The position numbers and the translations under genes are program-made. The notes beneath the pieces are model-generated. The model had not been told where the DNA came from, searched no databases, and saw only the letters and a list, made by a program, of their open reading frames with translations. From assembly GCA_014896635.1 (NCBI GenBank), contig JADBKA010000161.1, positions 1 to 10,383 of the forward strand: a stretch of DNA of 10,383 bases. Reading direction: 5' to 3'. Each line of letters begins with the position of its first letter. The first letter of the stretch is position 1. The stretch is from Ktedonobacteraceae bacterium. Lineage in GTDB: Bacteria; Chloroflexota; Ktedonobacteria; Ktedonobacterales; Ktedonobacteraceae. Below, piece by piece: positions 1-7,144 of this stretch.

Positions 1-1671
1 GGGCAGATGACTGAACTCTCGATCTTCGTGCTCAACATCACCACGCTTTTCGGTCTGGGCCTGGGTGTGGACTACTCGCTTTTTATGGTCAGCCGATTCC
101 GCGAAGAACTGGAGAAGGGGAGGAGTGTGCAAGAGGCTGTGATGATCACGGTAGCGACGGCGGGGCGGGCTGTGACCTTTTCTGGCTTTACCGTCTCAAT
201 TGGTCTGTTCGGGCTGACATTTTTCCGCATCAACATGCTGCACTCGGTCGGCCTGGGCGGGATGCTCGTCGTAGCCCTGTGCGTCCTGGCGGCCATCACG
301 CTGCTGCCGGCGCTGCTCTCGATCATCGGTACGCGCATCAATGCTCTGCCGGTGCGCCTGCCGCGTCTATGGTCAGGAGCACACGAATCAGCTTCAGTGG
401 GAGAAGGTGGAGCGCAAGGCGAGCATCACGGCTTCTGGTATCGGCTCTCGCAGTTCGTCATGCGCTATCCCGTGCGCGTCTTTGTTCCCGTGCTGCTATT
501 GCTCATTGCTTTTGGCCTGCCCTTTCTTGGTGTGCGCTTCTCGGCTCCTGATGCCTCGATCCTGCCGCCTGACGTCCCATCGCGTGCTGCCTTTGACCTG
601 CTGGCAAAGCGATTTAATGCGCGCGAAACGACGCCCATTCTTATCGCTGCACAGACAAAAGGTGACGCGCTGGCACCTGACAATATTCGCAACCTTTATT
701 ATTATGTGAAGCGTATTGAAGCTGATCCGCGTGTCGCGCGCGTTGATAGCATCGTCAGTGCCGATCCGCGTTTTACTCTGGAACAGTACGAATTGATGTA
801 TACGCATCCAGAGTTGATTGCTGATCCGTACCTTCAAGCGTTTATGCGGACCTCGGTCTCCGGCAATACCGTCATGATCCAGGTGATCAGTAAATATGAC
901 ATGATCAATGTGCATTCACAGGAGCTGGTGCAGACCATTCGTAATACCGTCCCCGGTCATGGTATCAGCATTCTGGTTGGTGGTGGCAGTGCCAGCAATA
1001 TTGACTACGTTAACACGCTCTACAGCGATTTTCCGCTGGCGGTTGCCGTCGTTTTTGGCATCACTTTCCTGGTATTGCTTTTCCTCTTCCGCTCGGTTGT
1101 GTTGCCGCTCAAAGCTATCCTCATGAACACCCTCTCGATTCTGGCGAGCTATGGCGCACTGGTCGTCATTTTCCAGGACGGTTTTCTGCATCAGATCCTG
1201 AATTTTACGCCGCTGGGTTTTGTTGAGGCGTCCAGTCCCATTCTGCTCTTCTGCTCGCTTTTTGGTCTCTCGATGGACTACGAAGTGTTTCTGCTCTCGC
1301 GGGTGCAGGAGGCGTTCTGGCAGACGGGAGAGAATACGCGCTCGGTGGCGCTCGGCTTGCAGCGCAGTGGTGGTATTATTACCAGTGCGGCGGTGATTGT
1401 GGTGGTGGTGAGCGCCTGCTTTGCTACTGCTGATATGATTCTGGTCAAGGCGTTAGGAGTAGGAATGGCGCTGGCTGTCATTATTGATGCAACGCTGGTG
1501 CGAGGTCTGCTGGTGCCGGCAACCATGCGCCTGCTCGGTGAATGGAACTGGTGGCTGCCATTTTTTGGTGTGCAGCGTCACCCACCGGCCCTGGCTGAAT
1601 ACCTGGGGCAGGAGGAGCGTGCTGATGCCTCGCTGGCAGCGCAAGATGTGAGGACAGGAGGAGAGCAATGA
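1..1671 (+). CDS. MMPL/RND-superfamily transporter, C-terminal part (5'-truncated by window edge)
   Basis: The frame is open to base 1 (two codons precede the ATG at 7), so this is the C-terminal ~556 residues of a longer gene; family members are usually 700-800 residues. Counting from the ATG at 7, it starts in the first transmembrane bundle with GLGVDYSLFMVSRF (Asp22-Tyr23). A second copy of the motif is FGLSMDYEVFLLSR (Asp424-Tyr425). Such paired Asp-Tyr residues form the proton relay in MmpL proteins. Hydrophobic helices lie at about 5-27, 50-107 and 158-178, then a soluble porter-type domain at about 180-335, then a second helix bundle at about 340-520. The end (GEWNWWLP) is typical of bacterial MMPL proteins. 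The likely role is proton-driven export of a lipid or other hydrophobic compound across the inner membrane; the substrate cannot be told. The stop overlaps the start of the downstream lipoprotein gene, so the two are cotranslated. Confidence 0.93.
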   Translation, partial: GQMTELSIFVLNITTLFGLGLGVDYSLFMVSRFREELEKGRSVQEAVMITVATAGRAVTFSGFTVSIGLFGLTFFRINMLHSVGLGGMLVVALCVLAAITLLPALLSIIGTRINALPVRLPRLWSGAHESASVGEGGAQGEHHGFWYRLSQFVMRYPVRVFVPVLLLLIAFGLPFLGVRFSAPDASILPPDVPSRAAFDLLAKRFNARETTPILIAAQTKGDALAPDNIRNLYYYVKRIEADPRVARVDSIVSADPRFTLEQYELMYTHPELIADPYLQAFMRTSVSGNTVMIQVISKYDMINVHSQELVQTIRNTVPGHGISILVGGGSASNIDYVNTLYSDFPLAVAVVFGITFLVLLFLFRSVVLPLKAILMNTLSILASYGALVVIFQDGFLHQILNFTPLGFVEASSPILLFCSLFGLSMDYEVFLLSRVQEAFWQTGENTRSVALGLQRSGGIITSAAVIVVVVSACFATADMILVKALGVGMALAVIIDATLVRGLLVPATMRLLGEWNWWLPFFGVQRHPPALAEYLGQEERADASLAAQDVRTGGEQ

Positions 1672-2777
1672 GAAGATCTGCCAGACGTCTTGTATGGTTA
1701 ATGGGAATATGTGCGATACTCGTGCTGGTGCTCTCTTCCTGTGCATTTCCCGGCGTTGTCTCTACATCCGCGCAGTTGCCGCAGATCAGCCAGACGCCGC
1801 AGCCGAAGCAGTTCCCCCCCATCCGTTTTCCACAGGATGAGGGGCGACACAACAATCTGACCGAGTGGTGGTATTATACAGGCCACCTGGAGGCTGCCGG
1901 GACAGATGGTCAGGTACGTCGTTACGGCTTCGAGCTGGTCGTGTTTCAAGTATTGCGCAGTGACCTGCCGCCTGTTTATGCCTCCCATTTCGCCATCAGT
2001 GATATTCCGCGTGGCCAGTTTCATTTTGACCAGCGCCGTCTGATCGAGCCGAAATCCATCTCTGGGGACGCTTCGACGAAAGGCATTGATGTACGTGTGG
2101 GCAACTGGTCGATTCAGGGTCTGGACGGGCAGGACCGCCTCATCGCCAGCATGCAGGACTACGCGATTGACCTCAGGCTCTCAGGCACCAAACCGCCTGT
2201 GCTGCACAATGGTAACGGCCTTATTACTTATGGTCTCGGCGGGTTCTCCTATTATTACTCGCGCACCCATATGAACGTCTCCGGCACACTTACCGATCAT
2301 GGTCAGCCGCTTGCCGTCAGGGGACTGGCCTGGATGGATCACCAGTGGGGAGACTTCCTCACGCTCGGTGGCGGCGGTTGGGACTGGTATAGCATTCAAC
2401 TGGCCGACAACACGGAAATGATGCTCTACTTCATCCGTGATGCCACTGGAAAGGTGATCTCAACCTATGGTGGGTATATCGACACGGATGGCAGGGATTA
2501 TCAGTTGCCGGAGCAGGCCATCACGGTCAGTGTACTGGATCACTGGACCAGCCCGGCGACAGGCATTGCCTATCCTTCCGGCTGGCGGCTCACGGTTAAT
2601 GATCAACGTGTCAGGGCGCTGCTCACGATCATGCCGCAGCTCAAGGATCAGGAACTGGTCGTCCTGCAATCGACCGGTAATACTTACTGGGAGGGGACCG
2701 TCAGCGTCGAGGGCCAGCTCAATGGCAGTACAATCAACGGACAGGGCTATGTAGAACTGACTGGCTACCATAAGTAG
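1668..2777 (+). CDS. AttH/CrtC-family lipocalin-like lipoprotein
   Basis: This 369-residue protein begins with a lipoprotein signal: a basic N-terminus (MRRSARRL), a hydrophobic core at residues 9-22, and lipobox L-S-S-C with Cys25. It should therefore be lipid-anchored outside the cytoplasmic membrane. The mature part carries the hallmarks of the AttH / carotenoid 1,2-hydratase (CrtC) family of secreted lipocalin-like proteins: EWWYYTGHL (66-74), ASHFAISD (105-112), SYYYSRT (194-200), GLAWMDHQWGDF (219-230) and GWDWYSIQL (237-245). The C-terminal third fits the second lipocalin-like barrel. CrtC adds water to carotenoid double bonds, but many AttH members have no known reaction, so hydratase activity is not claimed. 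The start is fixed by AGGAGG at 1656-1661, 6 bases before the ATG, and by the ATGA overlap with the transporter gene. AttH relatives often sit beside ABC exporters; an MMPL partner is less usual. Binding or modifying a hydrophobic cargo of the transporter is inference. Confidence 0.88.
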   Translation: MRRSARRLVWLMGICAILVLVLSSCAFPGVVSTSAQLPQISQTPQPKQFPPIRFPQDEGRHNNLTEWWYYTGHLEAAGTDGQVRRYGFELVVFQVLRSDLPPVYASHFAISDIPRGQFHFDQRRLIEPKSISGDASTKGIDVRVGNWSIQGLDGQDRLIASMQDYAIDLRLSGTKPPVLHNGNGLITYGLGGFSYYYSRTHMNVSGTLTDHGQPLAVRGLAWMDHQWGDFLTLGGGGWDWYSIQLADNTEMMLYFIRDATGKVISTYGGYIDTDGRDYQLPEQAITVSVLDHWTSPATGIAYPSGWRLTVNDQRVRALLTIMPQLKDQELVVLQSTGNTYWEGTVSVEGQLNGSTINGQGYVELTGYHK

Positions 2778-2793
2778 CATTGGCAAAAAGGCA

Positions 2794-2821
2794 ACAGGGC
2801 GATAAGCCAGAAAGGCCCTGT
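2794..2821 (+). terminator. Hairpin after the lipoprotein gene, weak terminator candidate
   Basis: A perfect 7-bp stem, ACAGGGC (2794-2800) with GCCCTGT (2815-2821), encloses a 14-base loop 16 bases after the stop codon. No T-run follows on the + strand, so intrinsic termination is doubtful. Read on the - strand, a short T-run follows the stem. It could also act as a 3' stabilising structure. Confidence 0.25.
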
Positions 2822-2935
2822 ACATAGGAAAGATCTCCCAGTGTCGAATCGGATTGCTTGCCGGGGGGGAAGTCCTGAGCGGCGCTGGCAACCAGCTTTG
2901 CTTTCTCTGAGAAGTATGAGAGAAAAGTTCCCAGA

Positions 2936-2965
2936 TTGCAAAACTGCTACGGGTAACACTAAAAT
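2936..2965 (+). promoter_or_regulatory. Candidate sigma-70-type promoter (distal, kinase leader)
   Basis: TTGCAA (2936-2941, 4 of 6 to the -35 consensus) and TAAAAT (2960-2965, 5 of 6 to the -10 consensus) are separated by 18 bases. Transcription would start near 2972 and give a ~540-base leader before the kinase gene that includes the palindromic element. Found by eye only. Confidence 0.3.
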
Positions 2966-3108
2966 ATAGGCTGAACGCTTTTCTGCCGATGGAGGAGGCA
3001 GGGGCGTGGATTAAACGTGTAATATGGCGATGGAGTCAAAGGGAAAGAGGTCCACTGCTGGACAAACCGGCATTGTATTGACTGGTGCCTTATTCTCCTG
3101 GAAAGCAA

Positions 3109-3211
3109 GGCGGTAAGAGAGAAAAAGACGGGGATCAAGAGGGCGGTAGCCCCCGTGCGGAGCGCGAGGTGTCCTCGCCCCTCTCTCCCCTCTCTGCCGC
3201 CGAAGGCGGCA
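3109..3211. repeat. ~100-base imperfect palindromic element with nested hairpins
   Basis: GGCGGTAAGAGAG (3109-3121) is nearly the reverse complement of CTCTCTGCCGCC (3190-3201), and the similarity continues inward through purine-rich 3122-3133 and pyrimidine-rich 3179-3189. Inside are GGGC/GCCC (3141-3144 with 3149-3152) and GCGAGG-TGT-CCTCGC (3164-3178). At the right end TGCCGCC-GAA-GGCGGCA (3195-3211) forms a tight 7-bp hairpin. Its left arm is the same stretch that would pair with 3109-3113, so the two folds exclude each other. The form resembles a REP-like or small non-autonomous mobile element, or a structured leader RNA. No flanking target-site duplication was found and copy number cannot be judged from one window. 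Confidence 0.5.
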
Positions 3212-3283
3212 AAACAGGGAATTCGGGTACACTGAAAAGCCCTGTGGCTGATCTCTTACAGGCAGACGATAAGCAGTGATTTA

Positions 3284-3292
3284 TGGTATACT
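3284..3292 (+). promoter_or_regulatory. Candidate extended -10 promoter for the kinase/regulator operon
   Basis: TGGTATACT contains the extended -10 dinucleotide TG one base before TATACT (5 of 6 to consensus). No recognisable -35 box lies 16-18 bases upstream, which is tolerable for extended -10 promoters. The start would be near 3299, about 215 bases before the kinase ATG and upstream of the direct repeat at 3375-3405. Confidence 0.4.
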
Positions 3293-3374
3293 TATTGCTA
3301 CGTCTCTTAGCAATGTTGTAGTATGGAGGGGATTTGTTGAAGAGTAGAGTGATATTTTTCTTACATTTGCCCAT

Positions 3375-3405
3375 ACAGTGTTGGAACATGTTATAGACAG
3401 TGTTG
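3375..3405 (+). promoter_or_regulatory. Direct repeat ACAGTGTTG x2, candidate regulator operator
   Basis: ACAGTGTTG occurs exactly at 3375-3383 and again at 3397-3405. The start-to-start distance of 22 bases is about two helical turns. OmpR/KdpE-type regulators commonly bind direct repeats on one face of the helix, and such a regulator is the second gene of the operon starting at 3513, so autoregulation is plausible. The binding itself is inference. Confidence 0.3.
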
Positions 3406-3504
3406 TCACGAATCACATGGCTTCCGGTTGAGAGGAGAGACCGGGGCTGCTATTTAGTAAGTTGTTGGTTGGTTCTATCTGTATTTGTGTCAGTGGGGCT
3501 GGCA

Positions 3505-3515
3505 AGGAAGCAATG
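3505..3515 (+). promoter_or_regulatory. Ribosome binding site that sets the kinase start
   Basis: AGGA (3505-3508, within AAGGAAG) lies 4 bases before ATG 3513. The only longer in-frame candidate start is TTG at 3462, which has no purine-rich site in front of it. This favours ATG 3513. Confidence 0.55.
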
Positions 3516-6056
3516 AAAACGAAAGTACACCCATCCACATTGGAAGAAGCGGTAATAATTGAGCGGGTCGCGCGCCTGATTGCCAGTGTGCGCGCAGCCA
3601 GACCGAACTATGCGTTACTGGCCGCCGAATTAGAGCAGGTCATCCCGTTTGATATTTTCGGTATTGTCTTACTGCGCCATGATCGCCAGGCGGTACGGAT
3701 TACGGTTTGCCATCGTGAGGTAATGGGCTGGAAAGCGGTGTGTCATCAACATCCCCTGGAAGGCTCCAGGTGCCAGCAGGTATTGCAGCAGCCAGAACTG
3801 CTGATCGGCGAGTATCCTGAAGGGCTGGATGAATTGCCGGCTGCCAGTGGAGATGCGCTGAGTCGCCATCATCAACTGCGTTCCACGCTGATCGCGCCAC
3901 TGATGGTTGGAGATCGTGTGCTTGGGACGCTTGAACTGGGGAGCGTGATGAGGGGCGCATATGCTGACCAGACATTGCAGCGCCTGGTTAAAGCGGTTGT
4001 GGGTGTGCTGGCAGCGGCAATCGAAGGCGCACAGCAGGGAGGGAGCGTGGAGATACAGAATCGGCAGCGCGAGGCGCTGAAGATTGTCTCCAGTTCCCTT
4101 GTTTCCAGGACGGACCTCGCCACGATCCTCAGGCAAATCGTCTCCGGTATTGCCGGGGCGCTCAATGCCGCTTCTGCTATTCTTATGCGCGACAGGCTCA
4201 GCAGCAGAGTATCCTTGCAGGCGCAGTATGGCCTTGATGAATCGCTCCTGCGTCAATTGCTGGATAATGGTCTGCTGGCCGGGAGCAACTGTATCGTAGG
4301 GAAGACATTGCAATCAGGCCAGCCGTATATCTCGCAGGACATCGGCGGAGATGGACGTTTCCCTGACAGCGCAGCAACTTTCTCTTTGCTCGGTATTCGT
4401 TCGGTCTTCAGTTATCCCCTGGCGGTGGGAACGGCCATTTATGGTGTGCTGCTGCTCTGCTCACCTGAAGCGGGAGGATATACACCTCTGAAAGCAGAAA
4501 TTCTCTCGCTTTTTGCCGACCAGGCAGTGGTGGCTATCCATAATAGCATACTGCTCGAAGCTATCTACGAGCATAACCGCTTTCAACAGGTGGTGAAGCA
4601 CCAGGGACTGTGCGTAGAGAAGCAGGATGCCAGAAATGCCGATGAGGGAAGCCTGCGTGCGGAATCGTTTGTGGGAACGCAGGCCCTGCTTATGCAAACG
4701 GCTGAAGATGCGCTGGTACATGCCGGCACACTTGGGAAGTTGAGTCGTCTGATAACGCACTTGCAGCAGTCCGCTGACTGGGTGAGGGATGGCTGGTTTG
4801 TTGTGGATCTGCGCGGCATCTGTACCTATATGAATGCCGCTGCTCAGGCTCTCTGTAATGTGCAGAAAGGATCGGAGGCGTCGCTCTATGATCTCGCTGT
4901 GCCTGGCCTGCCAGCATCCTGGAAGAGAGCAACGGGCGCATCGGTACTGCCAATAACGCGCGCATTCGATAAGTGGTATCCACGCATGCGTAACGAAGAG
5001 GAGGTACGCGCCTATCTCCTGGATTTTGCCCAGGGCGCAACCTGCCAGCAGGAACTGCGTTGTGTGCTGGCAGGCGGGACAGCAGATCGGAGAGCACAGG
5101 CAGAGCAACAGAGAGTGTGTGGTGTATCTCTGCTTGAAGATATGTCTGGTGATAGCTACTACCTGTTTACACGCTATCCACTCTATAATCAGCAAGGACA
5201 GTTAGAAGCGTCTGCTCTTCAGGTGCGCGACATTACCCGACAGGTGCGTGCTGAAAATAATTTCTCGGCGCTGCTCTCCTCGGTTTCCCATGATTTGCGT
5301 ACTCCTCTGACAACCATTAAAGCTGCCGTTACAGGACTTTTGCAGCGCGATATGGCCTGGAGCGAGCAGGATCGTTATGCCATGCTGGAAGATATTAACA
5401 GCGAAGCCGATCATCTCACCGAACAGGTTCACAACCTGATCGAGTTATCACGCATCCAGACAGGCACATTGACACTGGCAAAAGAGTGGTGTGACGTGAT
5501 TGAGATATGGCACGGAGTATGGCAAAAGCTGGAGCGCGCAGGAGTCAACAGGCCAGTGTACTTGCAGGCGCAGCAGAATCTTCCGCTGATCTATGTTGAC
5601 CATGTGCAACTGGACCGGGTACTCTATAATCTGGTAGAGAATGCAGTGCGGCGCGCGCCTGAACAGACAGAGGTGCGGGTGGTGATGGAGGTGATGAACA
5701 ACGGCAAGGAAATGCTGCGGGTGCGTGTGATAGATCGGGGGAAAGCTGTCCCGGAGCGGCTGCAAGCCCATCTCTTCCAGTCGTTTCATGTCCTACGTTC
5801 CTATGGCAATGGACTGGCCCTGGCAATCTGTAAAGGCGTTCTAGACGCGCATGAAGGTCATATCTGGGTAGAAGCAAACGTGGCCGATGAAGGAGGAACC
5901 TGCTTCGTCTTTGCCCTGCCGACCGGTCGATATGTTGCTGTGCAACAGGAAAGTACGCATACGTTGCCTGTCTCTGGGTCTGCTGGAAGGACTGTCGATG
6001 GAGAAGAAGGCAGATGGCAGTTGCGGGAGCAGGAGAAAACGAGGGCATACTTATGA
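3513..6056 (+). CDS. Soluble GAF-GAF-PAS sensor histidine kinase, KdpD-type kinase core
   Basis: With the ATG at 3513 the protein has 847 residues; an upstream TTG at 3462 would add 17 but lacks a ribosome binding site. Domains in order are GAF 1 (about 20-177), GAF 2 (about 190-350), a coiled linker, a PAS-like region (about 410-570), HisKA with phospho-acceptor His593 in SVSHDLRTPLTTIK, and a HATPase domain (about 695-805) with N-box NLVENAVRRAP (706-716). The G1 box reads DRGKAVPE (from Asp741) instead of the usual DxGxG, losing the second Gly. The G2 box is GNGLALAI (765-772). The H-box and the G2 segment ending in CKGVLDAHEGHIWVEA resemble KdpD, but the KdpD N-terminal sensor and membrane helices are absent, so this is a cytoplasmic sensor of unknown signal. 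It should autophosphorylate and pass phosphate to the regulator whose ATG overlaps its stop (ATGA). No cofactor-binding motif was recognised in the GAF domains. Confidence 0.93.
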   Translation: MKTKVHPSTLEEAVIIERVARLIASVRAARPNYALLAAELEQVIPFDIFGIVLLRHDRQAVRITVCHREVMGWKAVCHQHPLEGSRCQQVLQQPELLIGEYPEGLDELPAASGDALSRHHQLRSTLIAPLMVGDRVLGTLELGSVMRGAYADQTLQRLVKAVVGVLAAAIEGAQQGGSVEIQNRQREALKIVSSSLVSRTDLATILRQIVSGIAGALNAASAILMRDRLSSRVSLQAQYGLDESLLRQLLDNGLLAGSNCIVGKTLQSGQPYISQDIGGDGRFPDSAATFSLLGIRSVFSYPLAVGTAIYGVLLLCSPEAGGYTPLKAEILSLFADQAVVAIHNSILLEAIYEHNRFQQVVKHQGLCVEKQDARNADEGSLRAESFVGTQALLMQTAEDALVHAGTLGKLSRLITHLQQSADWVRDGWFVVDLRGICTYMNAAAQALCNVQKGSEASLYDLAVPGLPASWKRATGASVLPITRAFDKWYPRMRNEEEVRAYLLDFAQGATCQQELRCVLAGGTADRRAQAEQQRVCGVSLLEDMSGDSYYLFTRYPLYNQQGQLEASALQVRDITRQVRAENNFSALLSSVSHDLRTPLTTIKAAVTGLLQRDMAWSEQDRYAMLEDINSEADHLTEQVHNLIELSRIQTGTLTLAKEWCDVIEIWHGVWQKLERAGVNRPVYLQAQQNLPLIYVDHVQLDRVLYNLVENAVRRAPEQTEVRVVMEVMNNGKEMLRVRVIDRGKAVPERLQAHLFQSFHVLRSYGNGLALAICKGVLDAHEGHIWVEANVADEGGTCFVFALPTGRYVAVQQESTHTLPVSGSAGRTVDGEEGRWQLREQEKTRAYL

Positions 6057-6778
6057 GAGGGAAACGCATCCTGGTCGTAGATGATGAACCGCCGATTCAG
6101 CGTATCTTGCAGCGGAATCTTGCCGTGAGCGGGTATGATGTTGTGGTAGCTGACAGTGGGAGGCAGGCGCTGGAGATGGTACGCAGCCATGAACCTGATC
6201 TGGTGCTGCTGGATCTCTGCATGCCGGGGGAACTGAGTGGCCTGGATGTGTGCGTGCAGGTGCGCCAGTCTACAAAGATCCCGATAATTGTACTCTCGGC
6301 TGTCACAGAAGAGAAACAAAAAGTGCGGGCGCTGGATCTGGGAGCCGACGACTATTTAACGAAACCGTTTAGTAACGATGAGTTACAGGCTCGTGTCCGT
6401 GCATGCCTGCGCCGGGCCGCAAACAGTAGTATGCCAGCGAATCTGGAGCCAGAGATTCTGATGAGCCAGGACGGATACCTGTATATGGATATTCCACGTC
6501 GCCAGATCCGCGCCGGGTTACAGGAGGTGCGACTCACTCCGACGGAGTTCGAACTGTTGCGGCAACTGATGTTATGCGCGGGAAAAGTGTTGACGCATCG
6601 CGTATTGCTAAGGGCAGTATGGGGACCTGAGTATGGCGAGGAGGCTGATTATTTGCGAGTCTACGTACGGCAGCTCAGGCTGAAAATTGAGCCTGAACCC
6701 TCGCATCCACGCTATATTCAGACCGAACCCGGCATTGGTTATGTCTTCCGGGCTAATGTTGAAGCCAGGAGCCTGTAG
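6053..6778 (+). CDS. OmpR-family response regulator, KdpE-like
   Basis: This 241-residue protein has an N-terminal receiver domain (1-120) with acidic pocket Asp10-Asp11, phospho-acceptor Asp54 in LVLLDLCMPG, Ser82 and Lys104 (LTKPF). A C-terminal winged-helix DNA-binding domain (about 140-238) contains LTPTEFELLRQL, then WGPEYGEEADYLRVYVRQLR and TEPGIGYVFR, which are very close to the KdpE signature. All residues needed for phosphorylation are present. An in-frame ATG at 6014 inside the kinase gene would add 13 residues. ATG 6053 is preferred because it forms an ATGA overlap with the kinase stop and has GAGGG at 6041-6045, 7 bases upstream. It is the cognate partner of the kinase. Its targets are unknown: no kdp transport genes are here, but the repeat upstream of its own operon and the chemosensory operon 366 bases downstream are candidates. 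Confidence 0.95.
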   Translation: MRGKRILVVDDEPPIQRILQRNLAVSGYDVVVADSGRQALEMVRSHEPDLVLLDLCMPGELSGLDVCVQVRQSTKIPIIVLSAVTEEKQKVRALDLGADDYLTKPFSNDELQARVRACLRRAANSSMPANLEPEILMSQDGYLYMDIPRRQIRAGLQEVRLTPTEFELLRQLMLCAGKVLTHRVLLRAVWGPEYGEEADYLRVYVRQLRLKIEPEPSHPRYIQTEPGIGYVFRANVEARSL

Positions 6779-6887
6779 CACGGGATCAGAGTACCTGTTC
6801 TGTCCTGATTGGGGAAAAGGGGAAGCAGGCACTGTGTTCTCTCTCTTCCCTGACATGGCGGGCCGGCGATGATTCGCTTTCTCCTTT

Positions 6888-6913
6888 CCTTTCTTAGAGA
6901 GAGGGAAGAAAGG
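6888..6913 (+). terminator. CT/GA hairpin, weak terminator candidate
   Basis: A perfect 8-bp stem, CCTTTCTT (6888-6895) with AAGAAAGG (6906-6913), encloses a 10-base purine loop. It lies 110 bases past the regulator stop, in an alternating pyrimidine/purine tract. It is AT/GA-rich and has no T-run after it, so termination is uncertain. Confidence 0.25.
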
Positions 6914-6948
6914 TGTGGTTGTGGGTGCGTGTATTAAGGAGATTTTTA

Positions 6949-6981
6949 ATGGGTGGACCGTTCATTTTTATGAGAATTTAA
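6949..6981 (+). CDS. Possible 10-codon leader peptide upstream of the chemosensory operon
   Basis: ATG 6949 is preceded by AAGGAG (6936-6941) at the ideal distance of 7 bases, which is as good a ribosome binding site as most real genes in this window have. It opens a frame of ten codons, MGGPFIFMRI, ending in TAA 164 bases before the DUF4388 gene. It could be a regulatory leader peptide, but a chance purine run in an AG-rich stretch explains it equally well. The peptide shows no obvious run of a single regulatory amino acid. No confident promoter upstream was seen. Confidence 0.2.
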   Translation: MGGPFIFMRI

Positions 6982-7144
6982 CGCGATCTATCGTAGACTA
7001 TCTGTTGATGTGTATTTCCCCTGCCGTTTTCGACTGTGCAATGAGAAGCGGTAAAGAACAAGAGGGCAGGTTGTGTACGCAAGTGAGCGAGAAGAGAACC
7101 AGGAGCAAGAGCTTGCAGGCAGCCTGAAGAAGGAATAAAACAAC

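Larger units (their letters stand above)
2778..3512. other. 735-base non-coding region between the lipoprotein and kinase genes
   Basis: I see no convincing protein gene here on either strand. The short open frames at 3011-3232 (-), 3085-3279 (+) and 3135-3416 (-) run over the palindromic element and have biased Arg/Gly/Pro-rich translations. The region holds a weak hairpin after the lipoprotein gene (2794-2821), a 7-bp hairpin TTTCTCT/AGAGAAA (2902-2908 with 2919-2925), two candidate promoters (2936-2965 and 3284-3292), a ~100-base inverted-repeat element (3109-3211) and a direct repeat (3375-3405). An untranslated leader of 220-540 bases before the kinase gene is implied, depending on which promoter is used. 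Confidence 0.6.
6779..7144. other. 366-base gap between the regulator and the chemosensory operon
   Basis: No convincing full gene is present. The 70-codon GTG frame at 6915-7127 has no spaced ribosome binding site and an unremarkable translation. The gap contains a CT/GA hairpin (6888-6913), a possible 10-codon leader peptide (6949-6981), and ACTGTGTTC at 6831-6839, which matches 7 of 9 bases of the repeat found upstream of the kinase gene. I could not identify a strong promoter, although a promoter for the downstream operon would be expected here. Confidence 0.5.

Noticed and set aside
2880..3005. Possible c-di-GMP-I (GEMM) riboswitch
   Set aside because: TTGCAAAACTGCTACGGG and a later CTGCCGATGG recall parts of the GEMM-I core. 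However, the first hairpin with a GAAA loop and the partner CAGC segment are missing, so the fold cannot be drawn. A covariance-model search would settle it.
3011..3416. Short minus- and plus-strand frames over the palindromic element
   Set aside because: Their translations are Arg/Gly/Pro/Ser-rich and derive from the low-complexity inverted repeat; starts lack ribosome binding sites.
3513..6778. Complete KdpDE system for potassium uptake
   Set aside because: The kinase lacks the KdpD N-terminal domain and membrane helices, and no kdpFABC genes are present; only the kinase core and the regulator resemble KdpD and KdpE.
6915..7127. 70-codon GTG frame before the DUF4388 gene
   Set aside because: There is no ribosome binding site at a workable distance, the translation matches nothing I recognise, and it competes with the better-supported leader frame at 6949.
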